Part shown: one piece after another, positions 1-8,595 of the stretch
Layout of the letters: every line of letters begins with the position of its first letter
How positions within the stretch are numbered: position 1 is the first letter of the stretch
Origin: Spartinivicinus poritis
GTDB taxonomy: Bacteria > Pseudomonadota > Gammaproteobacteria > Pseudomonadales > Zooshikellaceae
Length of the DNA: 64,000 bases
Direction of reading: 5' to 3'
NCBI RefSeq assembly: GCF_028858535.1
Contig: NZ_JAPMOU010000027.1
Location: 23,388 to 87,387, forward strand
Program-made: the position numbers and the translations under genes
The notes under the pieces: generated by a model
Seen by the model: the letters and a program-made list of their open reading frames with translations, nothing else
The model's database searches: none
What the model was told of the DNA's origin: nothing

Positions 1-432
1 ACTGTCCGCGTATGACCAAACATAAGAGCTTTCATCAAGTAATGAGTTGCCTGGCAAAATTTTAACAAACCCGTAATCTTCGGCTATTTCCTGTTTATCT
101 TTTATTTTTTGACTGAATAATTTACCTTTTTCCAGCTGATATATAATTTTTTCAAAGTGGATAGAACGTTGATACTGATTAGTAAACTTAACACTGTAAA
201 AGTCCGTATCCTGCTGCTGCCAGTTGTGCTTAATATCTACATCAACTGGCGGCTGCTTACCAAGATAGTTTACCTCTGCATTTAAAACTAGCATACCGTT
301 ATTATATAGTTGTAACGTATATTCTCGAGAGTTATGCCATGTAATATCACTAGAGTTTTGTTGGCAACCGAGCTGTAAAGTTACTAATAATAAAAGCGTA
401 ACAATTCGCAGACAAATGAATTGATATGACAT
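1..432 (-). CDS. Lipoprotein of unknown function (3' end cut by window edge)
   Basis: Reading the minus strand from the ATG at 432 gives 144 uninterrupted codons running off the left edge, so the stop lies outside. The N-terminus is a lipoprotein signal: basic start, hydrophobic run and a lipobox-like LQLGC with Cys near residue 24. The mature part is polar, rich in Tyr, Gln and Asn, and I do not recognise a family. It starts 8 bases after the stop of the upstream glycine/cysteine-tailed protein, so the two are probably cotranscribed. Outer-membrane or inner-membrane anchoring is inferred from the lipobox only. Confidence 0.7.
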   Translation of the reverse strand, partial: MSYQFICLRIVTLLLLVTLQLGCQQNSSDITWHNSREYTLQLYNNGMLVLNAEVNYLGKQPPVDVDIKHNWQQQDTDFYSVKFTNQYQRSIHFEKIIYQLEKGKLFSQKIKDKQEIAEDYGFVKILPGNSLLDESSYVWSYADS

Positions 433-440
433 ATTAGTCA

Positions 441-1151
441 TCAATCACCTCCTCCTCCACAGCTGCTACCTCCACCACTACTACAGCTTCCACAGCCACT
501 ACCGCAACTACCTGAAGAGCCTTTCTTACGCTTTCCTTTTTTCTTTCTGCGTTGTGATGCCCCCCCTTTATTACCACCAAAAAGCAAATACCCAAAAATC
601 CAAAAAAAAGCTATCAAGAAAGCTAAAGAAAATACATTCTCAAGTGTTTCTGAAAGTCCTGCATAGACATAACTTGAGCCAAAGAGTAAACCCAAAATCA
701 GTAGTAATTTAGGATACTTTCTTGAATTTATTTCTGGCTCTTTCTGCCAAACCGCTACAGGAGCCTCTACACCAAATTCGTTAGCATATTTTTGCAAGGT
801 ATATTGATACTGATCTTGCATAAGGGCTTCATCATTTTCCTCACTGGGGTCATGGTGAATGGGGCGTTGTAGTATATTGTCACATAAATCAATCCAATAA
901 GAGCGACTGAATGTCAAGTGTAAATGCCAAACCGCATCAATGGCTTTTGATGGCGTAACAGGGGTTTTGCTGATACAAGCTAAATAGATAAACTTCTTAT
1001 ATTCATCTATAGCAAGTAAGCAGTAATTTTTATCCCACCCGGTTTCTGATTGCAGCTTATTAATAAATAACTGCTGCTGAGGGGCTGCAACTTGATACCT
1101 ATTTAGCTTTTCCCATAAGCTGCTATTAGTCATATCACTGTATATTCGCAA
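441..1151 (-). CDS. Membrane protein with GRDP-like N-terminal part and Cys/Gly-rich tail
   Basis: A 236-residue protein. The N-terminal half carries AVWHLHL followed by FSRSYW, which resembles the His-containing motif of glycine-rich-domain (GRDP-like) and TIGR04222-type proteins. Residues about 148-192 form two close hydrophobic segments. After them comes a Lys/Arg-rich stretch and a C-terminal tail made almost only of Gly, Ser and Cys, ending in GGGGD. Such tails are typical of that membrane-protein family, whose function is not known. The gene sits just upstream of the lipoprotein at the window edge. Family call from motif memory, not from a search. Confidence 0.6.
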   Translation of the reverse strand: MRIYSDMTNSSLWEKLNRYQVAAPQQQLFINKLQSETGWDKNYCLLAIDEYKKFIYLACISKTPVTPSKAIDAVWHLHLTFSRSYWIDLCDNILQRPIHHDPSEENDEALMQDQYQYTLQKYANEFGVEAPVAVWQKEPEINSRKYPKLLLILGLLFGSSYVYAGLSETLENVFSLAFLIAFFWIFGYLLFGGNKGGASQRRKKKGKRKKGSSGSCGSGCGSCSSGGGSSCGGGGD

Positions 1152-1220
1152 TGTTAATACTCCTTTTACTTCACCTACTCTTACTGCTGAGCTACATAGG
1201 ATATATAAGCCTAACTCACT

Positions 1221-2003
1221 TTAAAACTCGCGCTGCTCACTTAGTTCATTGACCTCAAGCTTCAACAAACGCGACTGTCTATATAGGTAACGTACCATAT
1301 CATACTCAAAAGGTGAGTCTAGTGAACCATAACGAAATGGAATTTGATGGCGGCGATCAATAGCATTTAACGCGAAAACAGCCGGATGACTAACAGTGCT
1401 ACGAGGTATTGTCAACCAATTAACCTGGTTAAGTAAAAAACTATCCACTATGAGCCCTGTCATATCTCTAAGATTGGTTGGTCCTAAAATAGGTAATACA
1501 ATATAAGCTCCATCATTCATTCCATAAAACGCTAGCGTATGACCAAAATCTGCATTGTGCCGCTGTATTCCAATATAACTGGCTACATCAAACGCCCCCA
1601 ATATACCAGCGGTAGTATTTATCAACAAACGTCCTGAGCTGTATAACGTTCCTTTCAAATTAAATTGCAGTCCATTATTGACAATGTTCGCCACCTCAGA
1701 AACATTGTTAAGCACTTTGCTCACTCTATCCTGAACAAACTCAGGAATTAAATACTCATAAGTAGATACAACTGGCAAATACACAGCTTCATCAAACTGC
1801 CTGTTAAACTTATATAAAATTCGATTAGCTGGTTCTAATGGATCATATGTATCGATAAAATCGATGTCTTTTATTGTAGCCCCTCTGGTTTCATTTTCAC
1901 GAAAATCAAGGCTTTCAAGAGGATATTCTCGTTCAGCTGCTAAACAATGCATACTTACAAATAACCAAATACCCATCAAGGTTGTTTTTTTTATCTTAAG
2001 CAT
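1221..2003 (-). CDS. mlaA: MlaA/VacJ-family protein
   Basis: MlaA is the outer-membrane component of the Mla pathway that returns misplaced phospholipids to the inner membrane. The family hallmarks are present: DPLEPANR near residue 55, FNLKGTLYSSGRLLINTT, then FGHTLAFYG and the LPILGPTNLRD block. The length of 260 residues is normal. The N-terminus is a signal peptide, but its Cys sits in SMHC, which is a poor lipobox, so lipid anchoring is doubtful and cleavage after CLAA is as likely. It follows a secreted hydrolase gene by 36 bases on the same strand. No mlaFEDCB genes are visible here, so it may be a stand-alone paralogue. Confidence 0.85.
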   Translation of the reverse strand: MLKIKKTTLMGIWLFVSMHCLAAEREYPLESLDFRENETRGATIKDIDFIDTYDPLEPANRILYKFNRQFDEAVYLPVVSTYEYLIPEFVQDRVSKVLNNVSEVANIVNNGLQFNLKGTLYSSGRLLINTTAGILGAFDVASYIGIQRHNADFGHTLAFYGMNDGAYIVLPILGPTNLRDMTGLIVDSFLLNQVNWLTIPRSTVSHPAVFALNAIDRRHQIPFRYGSLDSPFEYDMVRYLYRQSRLLKLEVNELSEQREF

Positions 2004-2039
2004 TTTTATAGACTTTTATACTATTGATAGTTGCACCTG

Positions 2040-3323
2040 CTACTTGTATTTTAGTAACTTTAATAAGTCATCAACGTTCTGTTGATAGTTAAGATTTCCA
2101 CAATGGCCACCATAAGGATATAAAGTTAGTCTTTCATCAAAGGTTTTAGTTAAAAATTGTATATCTTGATTTGATAAAATAAAATCATCTTTATTAGTAA
2201 CCACATAAATAGTACTTGACTGTGACAAGTATTGCTCCAGCGCTTTCAGACTATTTTTCTTAACAATATCAACCAAAGGTTTTCCTACATAAGGTACTAC
2301 AAACCTATTTAAATAGCAGTCAAAGTTACATAGCAATGCTTGTTTAAAGTAATGAGTCATAGACGTACTAATATTTAGTTCTTCTTTTGGGTCAATATAC
2401 ACTCCAAGTTTATTGATTTGATCTACCACAAAACTCATCTCAGCCACACTAAACCGAAAGCTGGCAGCAATCAATAATGCCATTTCCTCTCTAGTTAATG
2501 CCTGTCCAGAACCTTGAATATCAAAAAACAGGCCTTGCTCAATTGCTATGTAACCTTGGCTGGCAAAAAAGGAGGCTAACTTAGTAAACATCAAATTAAA
2601 AAACCTTTCTGCATTATTGACATTATAAGCCTTTGCTAAAGCCAATTTATCAAGAGCTTGTAATGATGTATACAGGTCCACAGGTGGATTGATTAAAACT
2701 ACTTTCGAAAATTTAAAGTTATTTATGGTAGAATCTAAATAGCTAACAAATGCAGCCTGTAAAGCGCCTAGACTATAGCCAACCAAAAAATTTTCAGTTA
2801 TTTTTATTTTATGGTTAGTTTTAAGCCGAGCAACTGTTTTTTTCATCACTTGGTATAAATCACTTGCATCTGTTTTACTTAAACCTGGTCTCGCTTGTGG
2901 GGCAGCCGCTGTAATAAAGTCATAGTTAGTAGGAGAAGACAATAAAGCAACATGAAAACCTGCTTGATAAAATATTTTTTTCAAAAACTGCATTTTCTGA
3001 GTTTTATAGCTTGCACCAGTACCCGCTATAACAAAAATTAACGGGGCAGCCTCTGACTGATAGGCAACAGGCACAGTAAAATCCTTAACATCCCATAGGT
3101 TACTTGGTAAGTTATCTCTAATACCTCTAATAGTAATAGTCTGCTGCTGAATTTCACCATCATTCAATAACTTTGGTCGATATTCTGGTGGCGAAGTTGC
3201 TATTGTTGCAAAAAAAGGGTTTTTAATCGGGAATCCATATTCAGAGGTTACTGCTGCATCACAAGCTAATGAAATTAAGAGAGCTAACAATAAATACCTT
3301 TGTTTTTGCTTTATCACAAGCAT
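2040..3323 (-). CDS. Secreted serine alpha/beta hydrolase
   Basis: A 427-residue exported protein. An N-terminal hydrophobic signal ends near SLAC, which could be a borderline lipobox. The nucleophile elbow GYSLGA puts Ser at residue 184. A plausible acid lies in NKDDFIL and the His in YPYGGHCGN near the C-terminus, giving the order Ser-Asp-His of alpha/beta hydrolases. The GTGASYK region near residue 101 may form the oxyanion hole. The gene is directly upstream of the MlaA-like gene (36 bases), so the pair may act together on envelope lipids. That link is inference; substrate is unknown. Confidence 0.65.
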   Translation of the reverse strand: MLVIKQKQRYLLLALLISLACDAAVTSEYGFPIKNPFFATIATSPPEYRPKLLNDGEIQQQTITIRGIRDNLPSNLWDVKDFTVPVAYQSEAAPLIFVIAGTGASYKTQKMQFLKKIFYQAGFHVALLSSPTNYDFITAAAPQARPGLSKTDASDLYQVMKKTVARLKTNHKIKITENFLVGYSLGALQAAFVSYLDSTINNFKFSKVVLINPPVDLYTSLQALDKLALAKAYNVNNAERFFNLMFTKLASFFASQGYIAIEQGLFFDIQGSGQALTREEMALLIAASFRFSVAEMSFVVDQINKLGVYIDPKEELNISTSMTHYFKQALLCNFDCYLNRFVVPYVGKPLVDIVKKNSLKALEQYLSQSSTIYVVTNKDDFILSNQDIQFLTKTFDERLTLYPYGGHCGNLNYQQNVDDLLKLLKYK

Positions 3324-3373
3324 AATTAGTACAATCCGTTGCTTTTACAAGTCATCTATCATGATAGGAACAG

Positions 3374-3410
3374 GAATACAGTGCACGAACATTATTCGTG
3401 CACTGTATTC
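3374..3410. terminator. Perfect 16-bp hairpin between genes
   Basis: The arm 3374-3389 is repeated exactly in reverse complement at 3395-3410 with a 5-base loop. It lies downstream of the DUF1244 gene and upstream of the secreted hydrolase, both on the minus strand. Neither side has a clear T-tract, so it may be a terminator without one, a processing site or a protein-binding palindrome. Confidence 0.55.
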
Positions 3411-3454
3411 AACCTAGTTATATTTCACACTCCATTGATAAACTAAGCTTACCT

Positions 3455-3754
3455 TTACTTTTTGGTTTTATTAAATTCTGCTAACTGTTCTGCAGTCGCT
3501 TCTTTCTGGTACTGCTTCTTCCATTCAGGGTAAGGCATACCATACACCATTTCTCTGGCTTGCTCATAGTCTATTTCAGTGCCTTGCTCTTTTGCTGCTT
3601 GGACATACCACTTACTCAGACAGTTACGACAAAAACCAGCCAGGTTCATCAGGTCAATGTTTTGTACATCTTTGCGGCTGTCTAAATGCGCTACCAGTCG
3701 TCTAAATACTGCTGCTTCTATCGCAGCCTGTTTATCTGTTTGTTCCATGCTCAT
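3455..3754 (-). CDS. DUF1244 family protein
   Basis: A 99-residue cytosolic protein. The core with FCRNCLSKW and the closing MPYPEWKKQYQ match the DUF1244 family, a small helical protein found across proteobacteria with a conserved Cys pair. No biochemical role is established. The gene stands alone with a strong hairpin downstream at 3374-3410. Confidence 0.85.
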   Translation of the reverse strand: MSMEQTDKQAAIEAAVFRRLVAHLDSRKDVQNIDLMNLAGFCRNCLSKWYVQAAKEQGTEIDYEQAREMVYGMPYPEWKKQYQKEATAEQLAEFNKTKK

Positions 3755-3795
3755 TCATTCACTAATTTAGTTAGATTTAAGGGCACCTCTAGTTA

Positions 3796-4623
3796 TCATA
3801 ACCTCTGAATCAAACTTAACAAATCCTGTTTTATCAACTCTTGGTTTTCCCATAGGATAAAGTGGCCTTCTCCCACAACAGCATTTAAGCTTACCGTTTT
3901 GCCCACTAACTGCTGTACAGCATACTCAGCATTACCAAAATAAGCTAATTTATCCTCTTTACCATGAACAATATGAACGTTAGCCTTAAGATTTGACCAG
4001 TCATCCGCCATTTTTTCCAGCTCATTAGCCAAACTAAATATTTCTTGGTTAGCTTTTAATAGCTTTTCTGGTACAAACCAGCGGATCATAGGCCAATCTA
4101 TCACTTGATTATACCAGCGAGGGGATTCAAGACTTGGATCTAGAGAAGCAGCCACTAGCATAATACTAGCTACTTTAGCAGGATAATCGATAGCCATTTT
4201 GGCTGCTAGGGAACCTCCTAATGAGTGCCCCACCAAAATAATTTGCTTGTCAGTTTCTAACAAAGGTTTTAACAGTTTTGCCTGAGTAGCCAATGAGGGA
4301 CTCACGTTGGCTGATGACTTGCCAAAACCAATGCGGTCAACAGCCACTAGTTCTGCTTGTGTCATCAATTGCTCATCAGCTAAATAATGGGAATAGTTTT
4401 GCCACTCTCCAGGCGTACCATGGATAAAAATCACCCTAACAGAAGCATCTGAGTTACCTGTTTTAACATAGTGCAACCTTTGCGGCTCAACGCCTATAAA
4501 ATAAGAATTAGCATTCACATCAACTGATGCCTGAACTAACTGAACCCACTGATATCCCGATACCACTAATAAGCTTAACGAAAGGATGGTCGTAATACAT
4601 ACTCGCCACCATAGCGTAAACAT
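3796..4623 (-). CDS. Alpha/beta hydrolase with N-terminal membrane anchor
   Basis: The catalytic triad is complete: Ser134 in GHSLGG, Asp224 in GKEDK and His254 in GEGHFILWE. HGTPGEW near residue 69 forms the oxyanion-hole strand and DRIGFGKS is the usual loop before the nucleophile. Residues about 7-30 are hydrophobic, suggesting an uncleaved anchor or signal peptide with the enzyme outside the cytoplasm. Length 275 is standard. Substrate cannot be read from the sequence; esterase or lipase-like activity is the default. The gene is transcribed toward the DUF1244 gene with a 41-base gap. Confidence 0.75.
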   Translation of the reverse strand: MFTLWWRVCITTILSLSLLVVSGYQWVQLVQASVDVNANSYFIGVEPQRLHYVKTGNSDASVRVIFIHGTPGEWQNYSHYLADEQLMTQAELVAVDRIGFGKSSANVSPSLATQAKLLKPLLETDKQIILVGHSLGGSLAAKMAIDYPAKVASIMLVAASLDPSLESPRWYNQVIDWPMIRWFVPEKLLKANQEIFSLANELEKMADDWSNLKANVHIVHGKEDKLAYFGNAEYAVQQLVGKTVSLNAVVGEGHFILWENQELIKQDLLSLIQRL

Positions 4624-4818
4624 ACTCTAAGCCCCCACCTATAGCCACCTAACGTTACATAAGTTCTCTGTCTAGGATCGCTTCACTCGTCATAGAAGCA
4701 TTAGAGTAAAGCAATGTTTATATGACCCAGCTTAACAAACAAATGTTTCAGCTGGAGGAAAATTCCAGTCATCAACCCTACACTTATAAGCAACTTAGTC
4801 TCCAGGTAGTAAAGCATA

Positions 4819-5580
4819 ATGGCTAATAGCTTTAGTTTTTTTTATAAAACATTTTGCTGGATGTTACTCATTGGAATAAGCCATGCAAAAGAAGCTAACC
4901 ATTTAATCATTGGAGTAGAAAAACTCAGTTACTTTCCGCACTATAGCCATGAATATGGAAAATTAGTTGGCTACACACGAGAGGTTTTCGATACTTTTGC
5001 CAAAGTCCATAATTACACTATTGAATATCGCCTTTTATCTGTGAGTCAACTCTATACAGAGCTGTTACAGACACAGTCAATAGATTTTAAATACCCTGAT
5101 AACCCACAGTGGAATACAAAAGGAAAAGAAAATATAAAGGTACATTACAGTGATTCCGTCAGCCAATATATTGATGGTCTTATAGTTATGCCAGCGACAA
5201 AATCTAAAGACTTACCTTTTTTAAAAAAACTGGGCACTATAAAAAATTTTACGCCTTGGGGATATACTGAACTAATTGAGTCTGGCCAGATTCAATTACA
5301 TGAAAGCGAAACAATGATTGAATTACTATCCCAAGTAATGTTCGGTAAAATTGATGGCGCTTATGTTAATATTGCTGTTGCAAGATATCATTTAAATTAT
5401 ACCATTCACTCGCCTAATGCATTAGTGTTTAATAACAAACTACCTTATATAAAAAGCTCATATTATCTTTCAACTGTTAAACACCCAAAAACTATCAAAA
5501 CATTTAATCAATTTTTAGCTGCCGAAGCACAATTGATAGACAAACTGCGAAAAAAGTATAATGTAAGTGTTGAGTTTTAA
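4819..5580 (+). CDS. Solute-binding protein, SBP family 3 type (orphan)
   Basis: A 253-residue exported protein with a signal peptide ending near SHAKE. The mature part has the two-lobed family 3 layout: an opening LIIGVEKLSYFPHY strand, GYTREVFDTFA helix, and a C-terminal FLAAEAQLIDKLRKKY helix. The family normally binds amino acids or similar small solutes for ABC import, but no permease or ATPase genes are next to it. Three other genes of this type without transport partners lie in the window (20554, 44211, 45705). Ligand unknown. Confidence 0.7.
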   Translation: MANSFSFFYKTFCWMLLIGISHAKEANHLIIGVEKLSYFPHYSHEYGKLVGYTREVFDTFAKVHNYTIEYRLLSVSQLYTELLQTQSIDFKYPDNPQWNTKGKENIKVHYSDSVSQYIDGLIVMPATKSKDLPFLKKLGTIKNFTPWGYTELIESGQIQLHESETMIELLSQVMFGKIDGAYVNIAVARYHLNYTIHSPNALVFNNKLPYIKSSYYLSTVKHPKTIKTFNQFLAAEAQLIDKLRKKYNVSVEF

Positions 5581-5691
5581 ACCTTTTATAACAATAAGCA
5601 TACATCTAAAATTCGCTAAACATATATATTCCTTGTATTATGTCGTGTATATAATACAACAAGACAATCACTATTGGTATTAACCTACGCT

Positions 5692-6519
5692 ATGGACTGC
5701 ATTGAGCAATTTGGGCCAGTGACCGCGCTACACATGGGAAGACCCATGTTCAAGTTTATGCCTCCAGTAATGACCGTTAGGTGTTATGCTGTTGATGGAG
5801 TCATGATAGACACAGGGATTTATAGCAAACATCGTCGAGTACTCAAGTTTGCTAATGAGCAGTCTATTCGCCAAGCCATTATTACCCACCACCACGAAGA
5901 CCATACCGGCAGTGCCAGTGCTTTGGTTGACGCTGGTTTTACTGTACTTGCTTCACCAGCTAGTGCCACAAAAATGGCCAGTGGCTTTAAATATAAGCTT
6001 TATCATCAACTAGTATGGGGGAAAGCCCCAACAGTTCAAGTTGACTGTTTAGACGACATTATTGAGACTGATCATTATCAATTTAAAGTTATCCCTGCAC
6101 CTGGCCATTGCGATGACCAAGTTGTTTTTTTTGAGGCCAATGAAGGCTGGCTATTTTCTGGTGATGCCTTTTTAGCAGATAAAATTAAACTATTTAGAGG
6201 TGATGAAGATTTCGCCAAAACGATGGAAAGCTTAAAACGGCTGGTAACTTTAGAATTTGAACATTTATTTTGTGCTCACCGTCCTGTCATGAAACATGGC
6301 AAGCAAGCACTGCAAAATAAGCTTAATTACTTAACAGAGCTAGAAGGGCAAACCCGCTATCTTCATCAAAAAGGTTATTCAGTAAAAGCCATTAGCCAAC
6401 AACTGTTGGGCAATGAAGACAGCTTACGCACCTTACTGACACGAGGGGATATGTCGAAGCAAAATGTCATTCGCTCTATTTTATTTGGACCTATCCCCAG
6501 AGAAGAAAGGAACCCCTGA
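5692..6519 (+). CDS. MBL-fold metallo-hydrolase
   Basis: The metal-binding motif H66-x-H68-x-D70-H71 is intact in THHHEDHTGS. A further His lies in PGHCDDQ, the bridging Asp in SGDAFLA and the last His in CAHRP. This is the metallo-beta-lactamase fold of glyoxalase II-like hydrolases. The substrate is unknown. I chose the ATG at 5692; an in-frame TTG at 5674 adds six residues, and neither has a clear ribosome binding site. The next gene downstream is nemR, 164 bases away, with its own operator, so joint regulation is not evident. Confidence 0.75.
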   Translation: MDCIEQFGPVTALHMGRPMFKFMPPVMTVRCYAVDGVMIDTGIYSKHRRVLKFANEQSIRQAIITHHHEDHTGSASALVDAGFTVLASPASATKMASGFKYKLYHQLVWGKAPTVQVDCLDDIIETDHYQFKVIPAPGHCDDQVVFFEANEGWLFSGDAFLADKIKLFRGDEDFAKTMESLKRLVTLEFEHLFCAHRPVMKHGKQALQNKLNYLTELEGQTRYLHQKGYSVKAISQQLLGNEDSLRTLLTRGDMSKQNVIRSILFGPIPREERNP

Positions 6520-6647
6520 TAGGCAGTTACTCTTTCTTCACTAGGGTCATTTGTTATTAACTGCTAACCATTTATAGACATTCCCGTAAAAACACCATAT
6601 AACCAAACCCTAAGAATAAGTATGATTATTTGATCTAAAAATCGAAC

Positions 6648-6662
6648 TAGACGACCGGTCTA
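6648..6662. promoter_or_regulatory. NemR-type operator upstream of nemR
   Basis: The palindrome TAGACGACCGGTCTA ends 21 bases before the nemR start. The same element with one base changed (TAGACGACTGGTCTA) lies before the ene-reductase gene at 7372. Two copies in front of the regulator and its target suggest that the TetR-family protein represses both genes. Confidence 0.8.
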
Positions 6663-6683
6663 ATCAGGTGCTAATATCCAATT

Positions 6684-7274
6684 ATGACACGTAGTGAACA
6701 TCAAGAAACCCGAGAAACTATCCTGAATGCTGGTGAACAGTTAATTCTCAGCAAAGGCTTTTCTGCAGTAGGGCTGGCACAAATTTTAACACAAGCCAAT
6801 GTTCCCAAAGGCTCGTTTTATCATTACTTTCGCTCAAAAGAACAGTTTGGCGTAGAACTACTCAAACGTTATTTTGACAGTTACAACCAACTGATATTAG
6901 CGCTATTTGATCAGCCAGAAAAAACAGGCAAACAACTGTTAATGGAATATTGGCAGCGTTGGTTTGAAAATCAGGCAACCATCTGCTGCGATAAGCAATG
7001 TATGGCAGTAAAACTTTCTGCTGAAGTTTCTGATTTATCCGACGACATGCGTTTAATATTAAAGTCGGGTATTGATTCGATCATTCAGAAAATTGCTACT
7101 TGCATTGAGCAAGGCATTAATGACGGCTCACTCTCAGCAGAACTAGAGCCACACCATACAGCATTTACTCTGTATCAACAGTGGATGGGAGCCAGTTTAA
7201 TTACTAAAGTACGACGGGATGAGTCAGCCATTACCAATGCTATGGCTTTAACTGAGCGCATTCTGGCAAAATAA
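6684..7274 (+). CDS. nemR: TetR-family redox/electrophile repressor, NemR-like
   Basis: A 196-residue TetR regulator. The N-terminal helix-turn-helix includes GLAQILTQANVPKGSFYHYF. In E. coli NemR, Cys106 and Lys175 form the switch that senses hypochlorite and electrophiles. Here Cys106 and Lys175 fall at the same residue numbers (DKQC and SLITK), with two more Cys at 101-102. Operators flank the gene at 6648 and 7372, and the next gene is an ene-reductase, as in the nemRA unit. A terminator at 7321 separates the two, so each has its own promoter. Symbol from these matches. Confidence 0.85.
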   Translation: MTRSEHQETRETILNAGEQLILSKGFSAVGLAQILTQANVPKGSFYHYFRSKEQFGVELLKRYFDSYNQLILALFDQPEKTGKQLLMEYWQRWFENQATICCDKQCMAVKLSAEVSDLSDDMRLILKSGIDSIIQKIATCIEQGINDGSLSAELEPHHTAFTLYQQWMGASLITKVRRDESAITNAMALTERILAK

Positions 7275-7320
7275 AATTTGATATTTATTACACATTAGCA
7301 ATACACCAACAATACCAATC

Positions 7321-7360
7321 ATGAGGCCTGGTAGACTTACAGTCCCGCCTCATTTTTTTC
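7321..7360 (+). terminator. Rho-independent terminator after nemR
   Basis: The stem ATGAGGC (7321-7327) pairs with GCCTCAT (7347-7353) and is followed by a run of T. It ends the nemR transcript just before the operator of the ene-reductase gene. Confidence 0.8.
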
Positions 7361-7371
7361 TACCTAACAAC

Positions 7372-7386
7372 TAGACGACTGGTCTA
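7372..7386. promoter_or_regulatory. NemR-type operator upstream of nemA
   Basis: TAGACGACTGGTCTA, a 15-base palindrome that differs from the copy at 6648 only in the central base. It ends 13 bases before the nemA start and overlaps the region just ahead of the ribosome binding site AAGGAAG, so bound repressor would block transcription start or elongation. Confidence 0.8.
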
Positions 7387-7399
7387 CTAAGGAAGCGTT

Positions 7400-8515
7400 A
7401 TGTCAGCAAATCAATTATTATCTCCATTCCAGGTGGGTGATTTACATTTGCCAAACCGAGTCATCATGGCACCTTTAACTCGCTCCAGGGCAAGTACACC
7501 AGGGGATGTGCCCAACCAGTTAATGGCTCAATATTACACTCAGCGTGCTTCAGCAGGGTTAATTATTTCTGAAGCCAGCCAAATTTCTCCACAGGGTCAA
7601 GGTTATGCCTGCACCCCAGGTATTTATAGCCAATCTCAAATAGCTGGCTGGCAACAAGTTACTCATGCCATACATCAAGCTGGTGGGCGTATTGCCATCC
7701 AGTTATGGCATGTCGGGCGGATCTCTAACCGACTGTTTCAACCCGATAATCAAGCCCCTGTAGCACCATCAGCTATCAAAGCCGATGGAGCCAGAAGCTA
7801 TAACTTGCAAGCAGGCAAATTAACGCGTATCAGCACTGATACTCCCAAAGCGCTAACAATAAATGAAATTCAGACAATTATTGCTGATTACCAACAAGCG
7901 GCTCTTAATTCAATGGAAGCAGGGTTTGACTTAGTTGAGCTGCATGCTGCTAATGGGTATTTACCAGATCAGTTCTTGTCTACCAACAGCAATCAGCGTA
8001 CCGACGAATATGGCGGCTCTATCGTCAACCGGGCACATTTTGCTTTAGAAATCATTGATACCCTAATCGATGCAATAGGTGCTAATAAAGTAGGTATTCG
8101 ATTATCACCAAATGGTTCATTTAATGATATTGCTGATACTGAATCTGAGACTATGGCCCTGTACTTAGCAGAACAGCTCAATAAACGACAAATAGCCTAT
8201 ATTCATATTAATGAACCCACTTGGGATAATGGCCGGCCTTATAGTCTTGAGTTTCGCCAACAGTTACGCCAGGCTTTCCAAGGGCCTATTATTGTTTGCG
8301 GGGCTTATACCCAAGCCAGTGCCGAACAAATAATTAACAATGGACACGCAGACCTGGTAGCTTTTGGTCGACCTTATATTGCTAATGCTGATTTAGTAAA
8401 ACGCTTCCAAAATAATGCTGAACTTAATACACCTCAGCCAGAAACATTCTATGGGGGCGATGAAAAAGGTTACACCGATTACCCGTTATTAGAGCCTGAA
8501 GCAGAGCCAGCTTAA
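7400..8515 (+). CDS. nemA: Old Yellow Enzyme family alkene reductase (N-ethylmaleimide reductase)
   Basis: An FMN-dependent NAD(P)H ene-reductase that detoxifies electrophilic alkenes such as N-ethylmaleimide. The opening LLSPFQVGDLHLPNRVIMAP and the substrate-binding pair His182/Asn185 in LHAANGYLPDQF are family signatures, as is GRPYIANADLV near the C-terminus. The length of 371 residues is typical. Start chosen by AAGGAAG ahead of ATG. Controlled by the operator at 7372 and very likely by the NemR-like protein upstream. A strong terminator follows at 8529. Confidence 0.9.
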   Translation: MSANQLLSPFQVGDLHLPNRVIMAPLTRSRASTPGDVPNQLMAQYYTQRASAGLIISEASQISPQGQGYACTPGIYSQSQIAGWQQVTHAIHQAGGRIAIQLWHVGRISNRLFQPDNQAPVAPSAIKADGARSYNLQAGKLTRISTDTPKALTINEIQTIIADYQQAALNSMEAGFDLVELHAANGYLPDQFLSTNSNQRTDEYGGSIVNRAHFALEIIDTLIDAIGANKVGIRLSPNGSFNDIADTESETMALYLAEQLNKRQIAYIHINEPTWDNGRPYSLEFRQQLRQAFQGPIIVCGAYTQASAEQIINNGHADLVAFGRPYIANADLVKRFQNNAELNTPQPETFYGGDEKGYTDYPLLEPEAEPA

Positions 8516-8528
8516 GGATGTTCATACA

Positions 8529-8580
8529 AATACGACAAACCAAGGGCTTCCTACTCCCCTTTGCTTGTCGTATTTTTTAT
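8529..8580 (+). terminator. Rho-independent terminator after nemA
   Basis: AATACGACAA at 8529-8538 pairs exactly with TTGTCGTATT at 8565-8574, followed by T-rich sequence. It stands between nemA and the convergent hemerythrin gene and can serve nemA. Confidence 0.85.
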
Positions 8581-8595
8581 TTTGCGGTTTATCAG

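Noticed and set aside
1864..2085. 73-codon plus-strand frame
   Set aside because: Antisense to the MlaA-like gene, with no domain or start signal.
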